From Larix kaempferi (Eukaryota > Streptophyta > Pinopsida > Pinales > Pinaceae), in the NCBI GenBank assembly GCA_027924585.1, contig BSBM01000964.1, forward strand, positions 3,208,001 through 3,272,000: DNA of 64,000 nt, in the 5' to 3' direction. Of this stretch, positions 49,190 through 57,802 are shown piece by piece. A model generated the notes under the pieces. It saw only the letters and a list, made by a program, of their open reading frames with translations. It was not told where the DNA came from and ran no database searches. The translations under genes and the position numbers were made by a program. Within the stretch, counting starts at the first letter, position 1, and the number at the start of each line of letters is the position of its first letter.

Positions 49190-49869
49190 TAATCATTAAA
49201 CAAACATGCAATAAAACACTTACTTGAAAACCAATCATAGAAGAGGACATCAGCACTTACTTTCCCAACTTCACCCTGGATTTGGATCACCACCATAGAC
49301 CAATGAACTTAGCTACGCCAATTTGAACACAACAGTCTTCCCAAGATTTTGTAAAAGATATTTGAATGCAACACTTTTCCCAAGAGTCTGTAACAGATTC
49401 AAGGATGGAATTTCAATCAAAGAGAGAGTACTTGGTAGCTGGCCCTCAACATAACAACAATTTTTCTCTATGCACCACACAACGTCTTGTGCTTTCTCAC
49501 TGCACCAATATATAGTTTTTTCACCAAGTCTTGTGGTATCTCCATCAAATGTCAAGCAAATATATTGATCCCTATAATTGTGGATCTGGTTAGCTTGCTG
49601 AGCTTTTGACTCGGATTTGATTGATACCAAATATCATGTTTTCTATCCACTTGTTCATTGTCTCATGATGGTGTCCCATCTTTCAACTGGTGGTTCCAAC
49701 TGTCTCTCTTTATTAATAATAAAATGATATTACTTGTTCATAATATTCTCCCACATAAATGTGATTATTTTTCCAGAATTTTATAACTCTTTTACAAATT
49801 AATGTTTTGAAAGTATTTCTTAAAAAAATATTTTAACCAAAATAATTCAAAAGTATTAGAGGCATTACA
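49190..49869 (-). repeat. Probable solo LTR related to the chromovirus LTR
   Basis: It shares ordered words with 20753-21354 (CTTACTTG, TTGGATCACCACCAT, GTCTGTAACA, TATAGTTTTTTC, TGATGGTGTCCC). It ends GCATTACA, against GGGGTAACA there. No internal element sequence is found on either side, so a solo LTR or a deep remnant is likely. The left edge is approximate. Confidence 0.45.
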
Positions 49870-50942
49870 ATATACTTATTAAACAATATACATCACAGAA
49901 TTATGATTATTTTGCATTTCTTAATTTTATAAGTTACAAGAAATAAGAACTTTCATGTCAATAAGCGTTATTCTCCCCACATTTACTTTTGGATGGAGGT
50001 CTAAGAGCAGAGAACATGTCAAATGGATGGTCCACACAAAATATCCTTCATCATCGTCCAAATATTTGTTAGTGTTGTTTGACAATGAACAATAATCTTC
50101 CACACTATTGGTCTTCATTTAAGGTCACTTCATTTAAGGTCACTCTTAGTTGACACACTTGGTGTTACCTTTTAGTTGGATAGGGTGACGCACGTGAAAG
50201 AGCCATGTCAATTTTCAATTTTAGGAAGAGATCCTAGATCACACCATTAAATATATGTTAATTAATATAATCTTACTAATTATTTAGTGGAATTTATCAA
50301 CTATAAGTTAAGTGGTTGTGCTAATCTTTTATTTATGGTTGACTATGTTACTCATAATTCATTGTTGACCATAATGTGCTATATAAGTTAACCATATTAT
50401 TATGTCATCTATTACTAGACTACAATTCACTAGTTTGTTGACCCTACTTAATTATGCATGACTAGCCTATTCATGTTTACGATGATTGAATTTCTGGACT
50501 ACAACTATCTACCTTGATTATGTGCATCTAAATTGACAAAGATAAAATATGTTAATCAAAGTTCATTCTTTATCACATGCATTGTTACAAAGAATAAAAG
50601 ACTTATCAATTATAAGATAAGACCTTCTGAAAAAACTAATTCTCAACTTCCTTTATGTTAAGTGGTGTAATTTTTTTTAACTTTAATCCATATCGAGTAC
50701 AAATATACGATTGGATACCAAAAAAAAATATGTAATGAAAAAATGTAGTACGGAAGTAAAATGCTTATATATAATGTTTTTAATGAAATATTCATAAATA
50801 TAATATAAATATACATAGACATTTATATAATAAAATCTCTCACACACACACATATATATAATCTCAACAACTTGGGATATCGTGAGTGTAATACAAGGCA
50901 ACTAGTTATTAATAATTATTTTAATAAAAAAGTCTAAAAGTT
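49870..50942. other. AT-rich unassigned DNA
   Basis: No gene or repeat pair was recognised. Short CA/TA runs lie near 50837-50862. It ends with the AAGTT target-site copy (50938-50942) of the next element. Confidence 0.5.
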
Positions 50943-51233
50943 TGTCGGATTCTGAGAAGGAAGAGCAACCACATAACAGAGTATGACCGAAAGGCTAACA
51001 AAATAGGGGAAAAACAGAGTATGAGCCAGACAAAAACAAAACAGGGTCTGCTTCACTGTGGAGCTCTGCGGCCCTTCTACTACGTTCCAGAACCTCCGAA
51101 TGAACACACAAAATACATTTAACATATGATGCCTCTTCACCCGAGGCTCATTTACTTGTCCACCTAAATGTATTAACTCCTTGTACGGTGGTTGGTGGAT
51201 ACATCAAGTTGACGGGAGGAATTATCTCCAACA
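50943..51233 (-). repeat. 3' LTR of gene-capturing element
   Basis: It is 286 of 291 bases identical to 55518-55808. A short open frame inside it is repeated in the other LTR and is not a gene. Confidence 0.97.
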
Positions 51234-51242
51234 CTCCCCCTT
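51234..51242 (-). other. Polypurine tract
   Basis: The minus strand reads AAGGGGGAG directly upstream of the 3' LTR, the usual plus-strand primer position. Confidence 0.9.
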
Positions 51243-51379
51243 AATTCCGACCATAAACAAACTATTAACATCTAACACATACATACAGTGCCTTCATGGG
51301 CTTTCAACAAAAAAAAACATAAAACATTAATGCCTGCTGGTCTAAGTCTCAGCTAGGCTTACATTAGTTCATGCAAAGC

Positions 51380-53134
51380 TCAAAATTTACCATTCTTGTC
51401 TGCTGCATGCTGATGCAGCGGCTTCTTTTTCTTTCGTTTGCTCCAGACTTTGAACTCAGCATTCTTCTTCATCTTCTTCTTCATTATCACCTTCTTCTTC
51501 ATGTTTTCTTTAAGCTCCTTGGGCTTGATTCTTCCATCAATGTCTGCAAACTCTTCAATGACTTTCTGCCTTGTGTCTTCATCTTCAAATTCTGATTTTA
51601 GCATGTTTAGTTCATATGTTGTGGGAATTTCAAGATCCCATATGCTGATCACATCCTTCATTCTATTTTCATCCTCTTCGTTGGCATGCTGCCATGACAT
51701 CAGCTGATAATAGTGTCTGATTTCTTCAAAACTCCATTTCATAAAAATGTTTTCAGCTGGTTTATCTTCTTCCTCTGCATCTTCAATGCAGATTTCTTCA
51801 TGGATGGTGCTGCTAAGCACTCTTGGCATGTCATAATTCCCATCGTCATTGGATTCAAATGCTTCATCTTCCATGCAGCTTTCAATAATCTTGTCAAACT
51901 CTTCAATAAAGTTACAGTCTTCATGATCTTCATTATGCTTATTAGCTCCAATACTGCCTTCTTTTCCATTTTCTGCTTCAAAGAAGGACATCACATTGTC
52001 CACATTCTTTAGAAACTCTTGAATGATTTCATCATCATTTTTATTTACATTTTGCTCAATTGCAAGATGATTCCTATATGCACCTGCACATGCACAAACA
52101 TCTAACCTGTTAGGAAAAACTTCTACCCTCATGGGCATGCTCTTCATGAGCTCTTCTTCTTCAATTTGTTCTACTGCTTCAACTTCTTTTTCAGCCTCTA
52201 CTGACTGTCCTGCAACTTCTTGAGTTGCTGATTCATCATTTTCTGCTGCTGTTATGGCAACTTCATTTTCAACACCATCTTCATCCACTTGTGGCTCTGC
52301 ACAGTGGGCTTCATTGTTCTCAAACATATTTGGCTCTGCTTGGCTGATAGAGTCCTCAACCATTTCATGCGAAAGTGCTTCTGCTGGTATAGCAGGTTCT
52401 TCAACTTTATTATCCACAACTGTGTGTGGCTCACCGAATTTCTCAACAGCTTCTATGGCTGGAGTTTCTACTGCTGCAATAGCAGTTCCATTTTCATATT
52501 CATCCACAAGTGTCTCTACACCGTGGGATTCACTAACAGCTTGGCTGTCTTCTACTTCAACTACAGGATTCTCAACTGCTACTTCTTCAACAGACTGTGA
52601 CAACGTTGGCTGCTTGCACATGTTACTCCCCCTTTCGCTGAACTCTTCTTCCAAGATTCTCCATGCTTCCTTGGAAGTCTTTGCTGCTGCAATCTTGTGA
52701 AAAATACTTTCATCCACAGCTCGTTGGATGAGATGCAAGGCTAATTCATGCTTCTGCAATTTTTGGTCTTCTGTCAAGGCCTCAAAAGCCTCTAAATCTA
52801 GGGGATGCACACATTCATTTTGAACTAAACACCACAAATCCTCTTCTCTAAGAAAGCTTCTCATCTTAATAGCCCAAAATTCATAATTTTTACCTGAAAA
52901 ATGTGGGGGTACGAGGAGAACTCTGCTGCTCCAATTATCCTCAGCAATGACCTCCTTATCGGCACTTTTTCTTGCATGTTCGTCATCCATCTTTTCTTCA
53001 CAAAGAACCCTCTGCGCTTCTAACCCTGCCTCGGCTTTCACCTCTGCCCTTGTATTCCTTCTTTGAATCTGCCTGAGTCTCCTTTTGTAACCCATTTCTT
53101 CTCTTCTTCTATTCAGGCTGGGCGTTGCACACAA
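51380..53134 (-). CDS. 584-residue gag-like protein with acidic central region and lysine-rich tail
   Basis: This uninterrupted ORF is the only intact long gene in the window. Residues 1-60 are basic, with RRREEMGYKRRLRQIQRR. Residues about 73-170 match the copia gag N-terminal region: VPPHFSGKNYEFWAIKMRSF (DUF4219-like), then LALHLIQRAVDESIFHKI and SKEAWRILEEEF (UBN2-like). Residues about 180-520 are highly acidic, rich in Glu, Val and Ala, with degenerate repeats of the VE(x)P/AVE kind. The last 40 residues are a lysine-rich tail (KENMKKKVIMKKKMKK). There is no zinc knuckle, protease or RT. It ends 137 bp before the polypurine tract and lies in the sense direction of the LTR promoter. It may be a capsid-like protein with a captured or newly evolved C-terminal part; that role is an inference. 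Confidence 0.75.
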   Translation of the reverse strand: MCATPSLNRRREEMGYKRRLRQIQRRNTRAEVKAEAGLEAQRVLCEEKMDDEHARKSADKEVIAEDNWSSRVLLVPPHFSGKNYEFWAIKMRSFLREEDLWCLVQNECVHPLDLEAFEALTEDQKLQKHELALHLIQRAVDESIFHKIAAAKTSKEAWRILEEEFSERGSNMCKQPTLSQSVEEVAVENPVVEVEDSQAVSESHGVETLVDEYENGTAIAAVETPAIEAVEKFGEPHTVVDNKVEEPAIPAEALSHEMVEDSISQAEPNMFENNEAHCAEPQVDEDGVENEVAITAAENDESATQEVAGQSVEAEKEVEAVEQIEEEELMKSMPMRVEVFPNRLDVCACAGAYRNHLAIEQNVNKNDDEIIQEFLKNVDNVMSFFEAENGKEGSIGANKHNEDHEDCNFIEEFDKIIESCMEDEAFESNDDGNYDMPRVLSSTIHEEICIEDAEEEDKPAENIFMKWSFEEIRHYYQLMSWQHANEEDENRMKDVISIWDLEIPTTYELNMLKSEFEDEDTRQKVIEEFADIDGRIKPKELKENMKKKVIMKKKMKKNAEFKVWSKRKKKKPLHQHAADKNGKF

Positions 53135-53380
53135 TCAGTGGTCAGCAGACTTCAACAGGTTCTCTTCTTCACGCCGGCATGTGAGTCACACGAACCTCCA
53201 CACCAGAATATCCATCCTCTGCAATTTATCACCGTAGATACAAAATAATTAAACCTATAAGTAGCTCTCGTCTTCAGCTTCTTACCGTGAATCTAAGGAG
53301 ACTGGAGAACGGATGAACGCAAACACTGGCCACGCTTTCTTTATTTCTATGCATATCTTCCCCATGACGGGTATCGTGCA

Positions 53381-53703
53381 TTTCCTCTTCCTTCTAGCTT
53401 CTACTTGCGATTCTTGTTTCTCTGCATCTTCTGGATCACCTTTAGATTTCCTGGATCTCTTCGGGTTTTTTTGGATTCGCTTTCTGGAGTGTTGACCGGT
53501 CATTCGTTAACTTTTTTACTTATCCTTGCCGATCTCCTTGTTGGTATTATCTCACCTGTGCTCCAATCAAATTCAGAGATAGAAGGCCCTCCTGGATTTG
53601 TCTTCAAGTGCTTTTCTAGTGTCTTTTTTGCCTTAAATTCTTCACGTGTTGGGGCGATGAAAACAACTTCAGATTTTTTTTTTGGGTGGCCCTCCAATTC
53701 AAA
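53381..53703 (-). pseudogene. Captured fragment of a plant methyl-CpG-binding-domain (MBD) protein
   Basis: The minus strand reads [20 protein letters not shown], then [15 protein letters not shown] and [12 protein letters not shown]. This is the second half of the MBD fold and the post-MBD RRSxRIS motif of plant MBD10/11-like proteins, which bind or are related to binders of methylated DNA. After a stop at about 53500 a shifted frame continues with a basic tail (KRSRKSKGDPEDAEKQ) that fits the C-terminus of the same family. The first MBD strands are absent. It points the same way as the element, so LTR-driven RNA would carry it in sense, upstream of the 584-codon ORF. Recognition is from family knowledge, without alignment. 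Confidence 0.8.
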
Positions 53704-54042
53704 GATACCATATATCAATTGACGATTGCAAATTTGGCTCCTTGTATTGCACGGTTCATCGAATCCTCTTAAGCCGACGGGCACCTTGATTGGCTCTGTT
53801 CACCACAAATTTTTCCACTTCATAGAGCGATCACAGCGACTTCTACTTTTAGTTGTGCGGTTTTCCTTCTTTCACAACCTCCTGACAAATTGTATTTCCT
53901 CTGTTTCCAAGACAGACAGAGAGTCTCCTTGATCTTCAAGCCATGTCTCAATTAGACAAAGGAGGAGTTCCGGCTGCACAATATATCATCACAACAGGAA
54001 TGTTGGCACTACTTGTGCTCAAGGAGTTACACATCAAGCGCT

Positions 54043-54221
54043 TTTACAAAGCATTTCAATGAGTACGGGAAATTATCAGACTCTGTTGTAATGAAAGACC
54101 GTCTCACTGGCCAGCCTCGGGGATTTGGGTTTGTGACATATGATGACCCATATCAATTACAGAAGATGAGTTCAAGGGCTACTTCTCCAAGTTTGGCAAA
54201 GTTGTAGAGCATCAAATTATG
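54043..54221 (+). pseudogene. Captured fragments of a two-RRM RNA-binding protein (hnRNP/RNP-1 type)
   Basis: The plus strand has a partial first RRM (FTKHFNEYGKLSDSVVMKDR, then GQPRGFGFVTYDDP, 54043-54150) with an intact RNP1 motif RGFGFVTY. After 14 bases, part of a second RRM follows in another frame (DEFKGYFSKFGKVVEHQIM, 54165-54221), ended by TAG. The linker and the rest of RRM1 are missing. The bases before the second piece read CAATTACAG, like a 3' splice site, hinting that the capture was of genomic DNA. It is antisense to the element. Plant two-RRM hnRNP-like proteins have exactly these words. Confidence 0.8.
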
Positions 54222-54253
54222 TAGGACAGCCTGGGCCGTGGAATCTGTAGGAT

Positions 54254-54430
54254 TTGCGAAGGGCAGAGGAGATTCGTGCCGTGTTAGATGACGGAGGCAG
54301 TGCAGGGCCTGCTGCAAATGGTGATGCAGCTGTTGTGACCAGGGCGAAGACCAAACCCGGAAGCAAGGATGGGGACGGAGATGGAGAGGATCCTGAACAA
54401 TCAAAATTGTGTGCGGGCCTCAATTCAGCT
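54254..54430 (+). pseudogene. Captured fragment of VPS4/SKD1 AAA-ATPase
   Basis: The reading [15 protein letters not shown], then [14 protein letters not shown] and [15 protein letters not shown] matches the end of the MIT domain, the linker and the segment before the AAA domain of plant SKD1/VPS4, the ATPase that disassembles ESCRT-III at endosomes. The fragment stops just before the AAA core and passes in frame into ClpC sequence. It is antisense to the element. The TGTAG before it could be a splice-acceptor remnant. Confidence 0.8.
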
Positions 54431-54433
54431 TTA

Positions 54434-54695
54434 ACAGAGAAAGGAAAAGAGAAATCAAAGGCTGAGAGTGAAGCAGGAGAGGCAAGTCCGTTAGTCACGG
54501 AGGTAGATATTCGGAAAATCGTATGTGCATGGACAGGCATTCCAGTTGAAAAAAGTGTCAACAGACGAGTCTGACAAACTTTTGAAAATGGAGGAAACAC
54601 TCCACCAATGCATCATTGGGCAAGATGAGGCAGTTAAAGCTATTAGTCGAGCTATTTGCCGTGCAAGAGTTGGTTTGAAGAATCCAAACAGGCCA
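54434..54695 (+). pseudogene. Captured fragment of plastid ClpC chaperone
   Basis: [15 protein letters not shown], then [21 protein letters not shown] is the region just before the second ATPase module of chloroplast ClpC (Hsp100). After a one-base insertion in an A run (54549-54554) the reading continues in the next frame: [33 protein letters not shown] and [12 protein letters not shown]. It stops before the Walker A motif of the second module. It is joined in frame to the SKD1 fragment upstream and is antisense to the element. The matches are long and specific. Confidence 0.88.
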
Positions 54696-55504
54696 TCTTA
54701 CAGTCATCTACGACACAAATATATCCACGGCCATGGATGACTTCAAATCGGCCAAAACCCCAAATCACAATACCTCTAGGACACCATAATCTCCACAGAG
54801 AAGGGAATGAGTCGATGCCAAGTCAATCCAGGCAAAAAACAAATGAAATAACAGTGGCCACGAGTAAAATTCTTACCACAGCTGCGGCACCAGTGCTTAA
54901 CCCGTCGGGGATCGAACTTCTTCCTTACCACGTGCTTCTTTAGCCTTTTTTTTATCAACAGCGACCACTTCGGCGGGAGCTTGAGCTACAGGCTGTTCTT
55001 TAGCAGGGTTGGCCCCCGTCTGGGGTTAAAGAAACGATTTCAGAAGGGTTCTGCCCGCCTCTGGCAGCCTCAACTCCCTTTTCCATGCTTTTTCCATCTT
55101 TCTTATGATTCAAGCCTCAGAGGGAAAATGCTTCAAATTTTTTATGAAGAAACTGTTCCAAACGACTCTTGCATGAATATGATTCTGCACCAAATTTCTA
55201 TCTTAACCGCACAAAACGCCTTAGGAAAGAAGCTCACTCACTCCACTCTGAAACGCTCCAATTCATGGGCTTCCACTCACATGGCAGTTGCCAACTCGGC
55301 CCTTTTCCAATGGCGGCTCTCGCTCTCAGCTCTGCCTTCAGCTTTCTGAAAAGCTCTTCCAGCGACTGTGGCTGGGGTTTACCTCACATGAATGGAGACG
55401 GCTGCTACAGCTACTCCCTTCTTTGCACCAAGTTGGCTTGGATGACCAACACTGGCAACACTCAGATCCTTCACATGGCGGGTGAAGGGGGATTCATAAC
55501 CCTA
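54696..55504 (-). other. 5' internal region of the element, origin unclear
   Basis: This lies between the ClpC fragment and the PBS. On the minus strand, a start near 55095 reads MEKGVEAARGGQNPSEIVSL and soon stops. A shifted frame continues with alanine/lysine-rich sequence (EVVAVDKKKAKEARGKEE). This could be the N-terminal exon of the MBD gene or of another host protein; I cannot decide. 55100-55500 shows no recognised coding sequence and is probably leader. Confidence 0.4.
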
Positions 55505-55517
55505 CGCTCTGATACCA
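55505..55517 (-). other. Primer-binding site of gene-capturing element
   Basis: The minus strand reads TGGTATCAGAGCG, immediately following the 5' LTR, a full match to the copia initiator tRNA-Met site. Confidence 0.95.
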
Positions 55518-55808
55518 TGTCGGATTCTGAGAAGGCAGAGCAACCACATAACAGAGTATGACCAAAAGGCTAACAAAACAGGGGAAAAATAGAGTATGAG
55601 CCAGACAAAAACAAAACAGGGTCTGCTTCACTGTGGAGCTCTGCGGCCCTTCTACTACGTTCCAGAACCTCCGAATGAACACACAAAATACATTTAACAT
55701 ATGATGCCTCTTCACCCGAGGCTCATTTACTTGTCCACCTAAATGTATTAACTCCTTGTACGGCGGTTGGTGGATACATCAAGTTGACGGGAGGAATTAT
55801 CTCCAACA
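55518..55808 (-). repeat. 5' LTR of gene-capturing element
   Basis: It pairs with 50943-51233, with differences at five sites only. It is followed by AAGTT. Confidence 0.97.
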
Positions 55809-56177
55809 AAGTTTAATTGTTCAATCTGTATCGGTATTACATAAATTTTACATGTCCTCTTATCTGTTAGATTTTACATGTGCTAAGAATTCAATTGACA
55901 TGGGATGGAACTGGTAGCCATCAAACCCAACAATCCACATCTATTGTAAATTGCTATGTAAGTATAAGTAACATGTAATGATAAAGCTGTAAACAAGTAT
56001 TTTCTTGTCACATAATAGCTTGTTCGCATATAGAATATGCATGTTCACTAGGCATCCACTATACAATCAGCTAAACATCGAAAAATTGTATTGTAGGCAT
56101 TAGAAGAAGAAAGCTTAAAACATTTTAGTGCAAAATTAATCAGCATGAACAATATGCGATGACTACGATGACGGACA
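55809..56177. other. Spacer between LTR element and tRNA gene
   Basis: AT-rich, with no recognised feature apart from the AAGTT target copy at its left edge. Confidence 0.6.
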
Positions 56178-56249
56178 AGGTCCTACCGGGATTCGAACCC
56201 AGGTCGCTGGATTCAAAGTCCAGAGTGCTAACCACTACACCATAGAACC
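56178..56249 (-). tRNA. tRNA-Gln (anticodon UUG)
   Basis: On the minus strand a 72-nt gene folds as a complete cloverleaf. The acceptor stem GGTTCTA pairs with TAGGACC, with one G-T pair. The D arm is GTGTAGTGGTTAGCAC. The anticodon stem-loop CTGGACTTTGAATCCAG carries TTG. The T arm is CTGGGTTCGAATCCCGG and the discriminator is T. The A box and the B box (GGTTCGAATCC) are intact. The nearest T run downstream is about 40 bases away, so termination may be inefficient, although short T runs suffice in plants. It appears functional. It lies 370 bp from the young LTR element. Confidence 0.95.
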
Positions 56250-56323
56250 TCTATGTATAAATTCAAAATTCAATATTTCTCTAGATGGTCGAAGAAGACC
56301 ACTTCATACAAAATCTCTGTGTT

Positions 56324-56384
56324 TAATCAGTTGATGCATTCAATATACAGATCTAATCAGTTGATGCATTCAATATACAGATCT
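56324..56384. repeat. 30-bp tandem duplication
   Basis: TAATCAGTTGATGCATTCAA and its continuation ATATACAGATC are present twice, perfectly, at a 30-bp period, upstream of the tRNA gene in its own orientation. Confidence 0.95.
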
Positions 56385-56520
56385 CCGCAATTTCATCCAA
56401 TGTTCGAAGTAAAGAATAAAGAAATATTGACAAGATTGTGATGTAAAGGTTTCGTTATTATTATTATTATTTGGATTTTAATTATTAAATTCTAATTTTG
56501 TATCACATTTTATAGATTAT

Positions 56521-56567
56521 TTTATGTTGAGAAGGTATTTATTATCCTTTAATAAGTTATTTCGGAG

Positions 56568-56614
<47 letters not shown>

Positions 56615-56656
56615 GGGAAGGTATTTATTATCCTTTAATAAGTTATTTCGGAGAAT
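56521..56656. repeat. 50-bp direct repeat flanking a 40-base T run
   Basis: 56521-56570 and 56607-56656 are identical except for one base (TGTTGAGAAGG against TGTTGGGAAGG). An uninterrupted T run (56570-56609) separates them. Confidence 0.95.
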
Positions 56657-56934
56657 AGAATTTGGGTGGGAAAATAATTCTATATTTCACAATCACTTAA
56701 ATTAGACTGAATTGACACTTTTAAATGAATATTATTATATTAATTAGTATTAATTAAGTAGATTATTTTTTAAACTCTATACTTAAAAAGTGAAAAGTGG
56801 GTGGTAGTGATTATCCATGCTAATTATTATTGAAAAAATTATCTTTAAATGTTTATAATGAATCGTAATCTATTGTTAACTAGTTATTGTTATAATCATA
56901 CTATTTAATACTTTGTTAGTTATTGTCGCGACTT

Positions 56935-57245
56935 TGTGCTTGGGCACATGCTCTTGATGATTGCATGTTGTCTATGAGAAACATATTTATGGACTAGCTA
57001 TTGGTGGGAATAGTGTGCTTTTGCACCTAGTACCAATTACAAAAAATGATTGTTGTTTACTAGAAACGTGTATATCTAGGCTAGCTATTTTAGTGAGATC
57101 ATGTGCTTTTGCACCGGTTACCAAGCGCAAAACATTGCATATTGAATAGTAATGTAGTTGTAAATACTAATATAAATTAGGTTGCTTATTGGTTGTTTTT
57201 TTGCTTAAGGCTGGTTATTGTTAGGAATCTTGTGCTTGGGTGCCT
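56935..57245. repeat. Degenerate repeat with GTGC-loop-GCAC hairpins
   Basis: Four loosely related segments begin TAG(C/T)TATT or TGGTTATT and contain TGTGCTTGGGCACA (56935), GTGCTTTTGCAC (57015), GTGCTTTTGCAC (57103) and a decayed GTGCTTGGGTGC (57232). Spacing is uneven, 80-130 bp. Confidence 0.55.
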
Positions 57246-57640
57246 ACTATCATCCATTACAAGTTTGCTATTGGATATTAAATGTAATTGCACCTACTTG
57301 TGTTGGGGGTAATTATCACTTGGAGGAAAACAATAATTATCTATGTTTGTTATAATTGGGGCTCTTATTACTCTTCGACTAATATTACCTAATAAGAAGT
57401 GCTTGCTAAATATTGTTGTAATTGCATATACTAATGTTAATTGAAATAACTACTATTGGTATCTCAATGCACGTGGAAGCCATAAATGAATCATCTCCCA
57501 AGTCATATATAATATATAGGTTTTAGAGAGTTTATGATTGAACTTTGAACTTACTAATTTGAATTAAAGATAAAAAATGTTCAAAATAATTTTCTTTTGT
57601 AATAATCATCTTTGGAACTCTTATTCTTGAATGCTAACTA

Positions 57641-57802
57641 TTTACTACTATATATTATCTATTTAATAATATTGTAACTATTCCTACTATTATTAACTGG
57701 GCTTCGGTTGGAATCCTTCATTTTACTACTATATATTATTTATTTAATAATATTGTAATTATTCCTCCTATTATTAACTAGGCTTTCGTTGGAATCCTTC
57801 TT
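57641..57802. repeat. 81-bp tandem duplication
   Basis: TTTACTACTATATATTAT, TTTAATAATATTGTAA and CGTTGGAATCCTTC-like words recur at an 81-bp period with a few changes. Confidence 0.9.

Larger units (their letters stand above)
50943..55808 (-). mobile_element. Young non-autonomous LTR retrotransposon carrying four captured host-gene fragments
   Basis: The 291-bp LTRs (50943-51233 and 55518-55808) differ at 5 positions by direct comparison. They begin TGTCGG/TGTTGG and are flanked by a perfect AAGTT duplication (50938-50942 and 55809-55813). On the minus strand, the PBS (TGGTATCAGAGCG) abuts the 5' LTR and a polypurine tract (AAGGGGGAG) abuts the 3' LTR, as in copia-type elements. The 4.28-kb interior has no protease, RT, RNase H or integrase words in any frame. 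It has one intact 584-codon ORF and fragments of an MBD protein, a two-RRM protein, VPS4/SKD1 and ClpC. The element must have been mobilised in trans. Confidence 0.93.

Noticed and set aside
52254-52700. 148-codon plus-strand open frame rich in serine
   Set aside because: It is the complement of the acidic Glu-rich part of the 584-residue ORF; the Ser-rich composition is a mirror of GAA/GCA codons.
55169-55561. 130-codon plus-strand open frame near the 5' LTR of the gene-capturing element
   Set aside because: It overlaps the PBS and LTR on the opposite strand, has no recognisable family, and its end lies inside the LTR.
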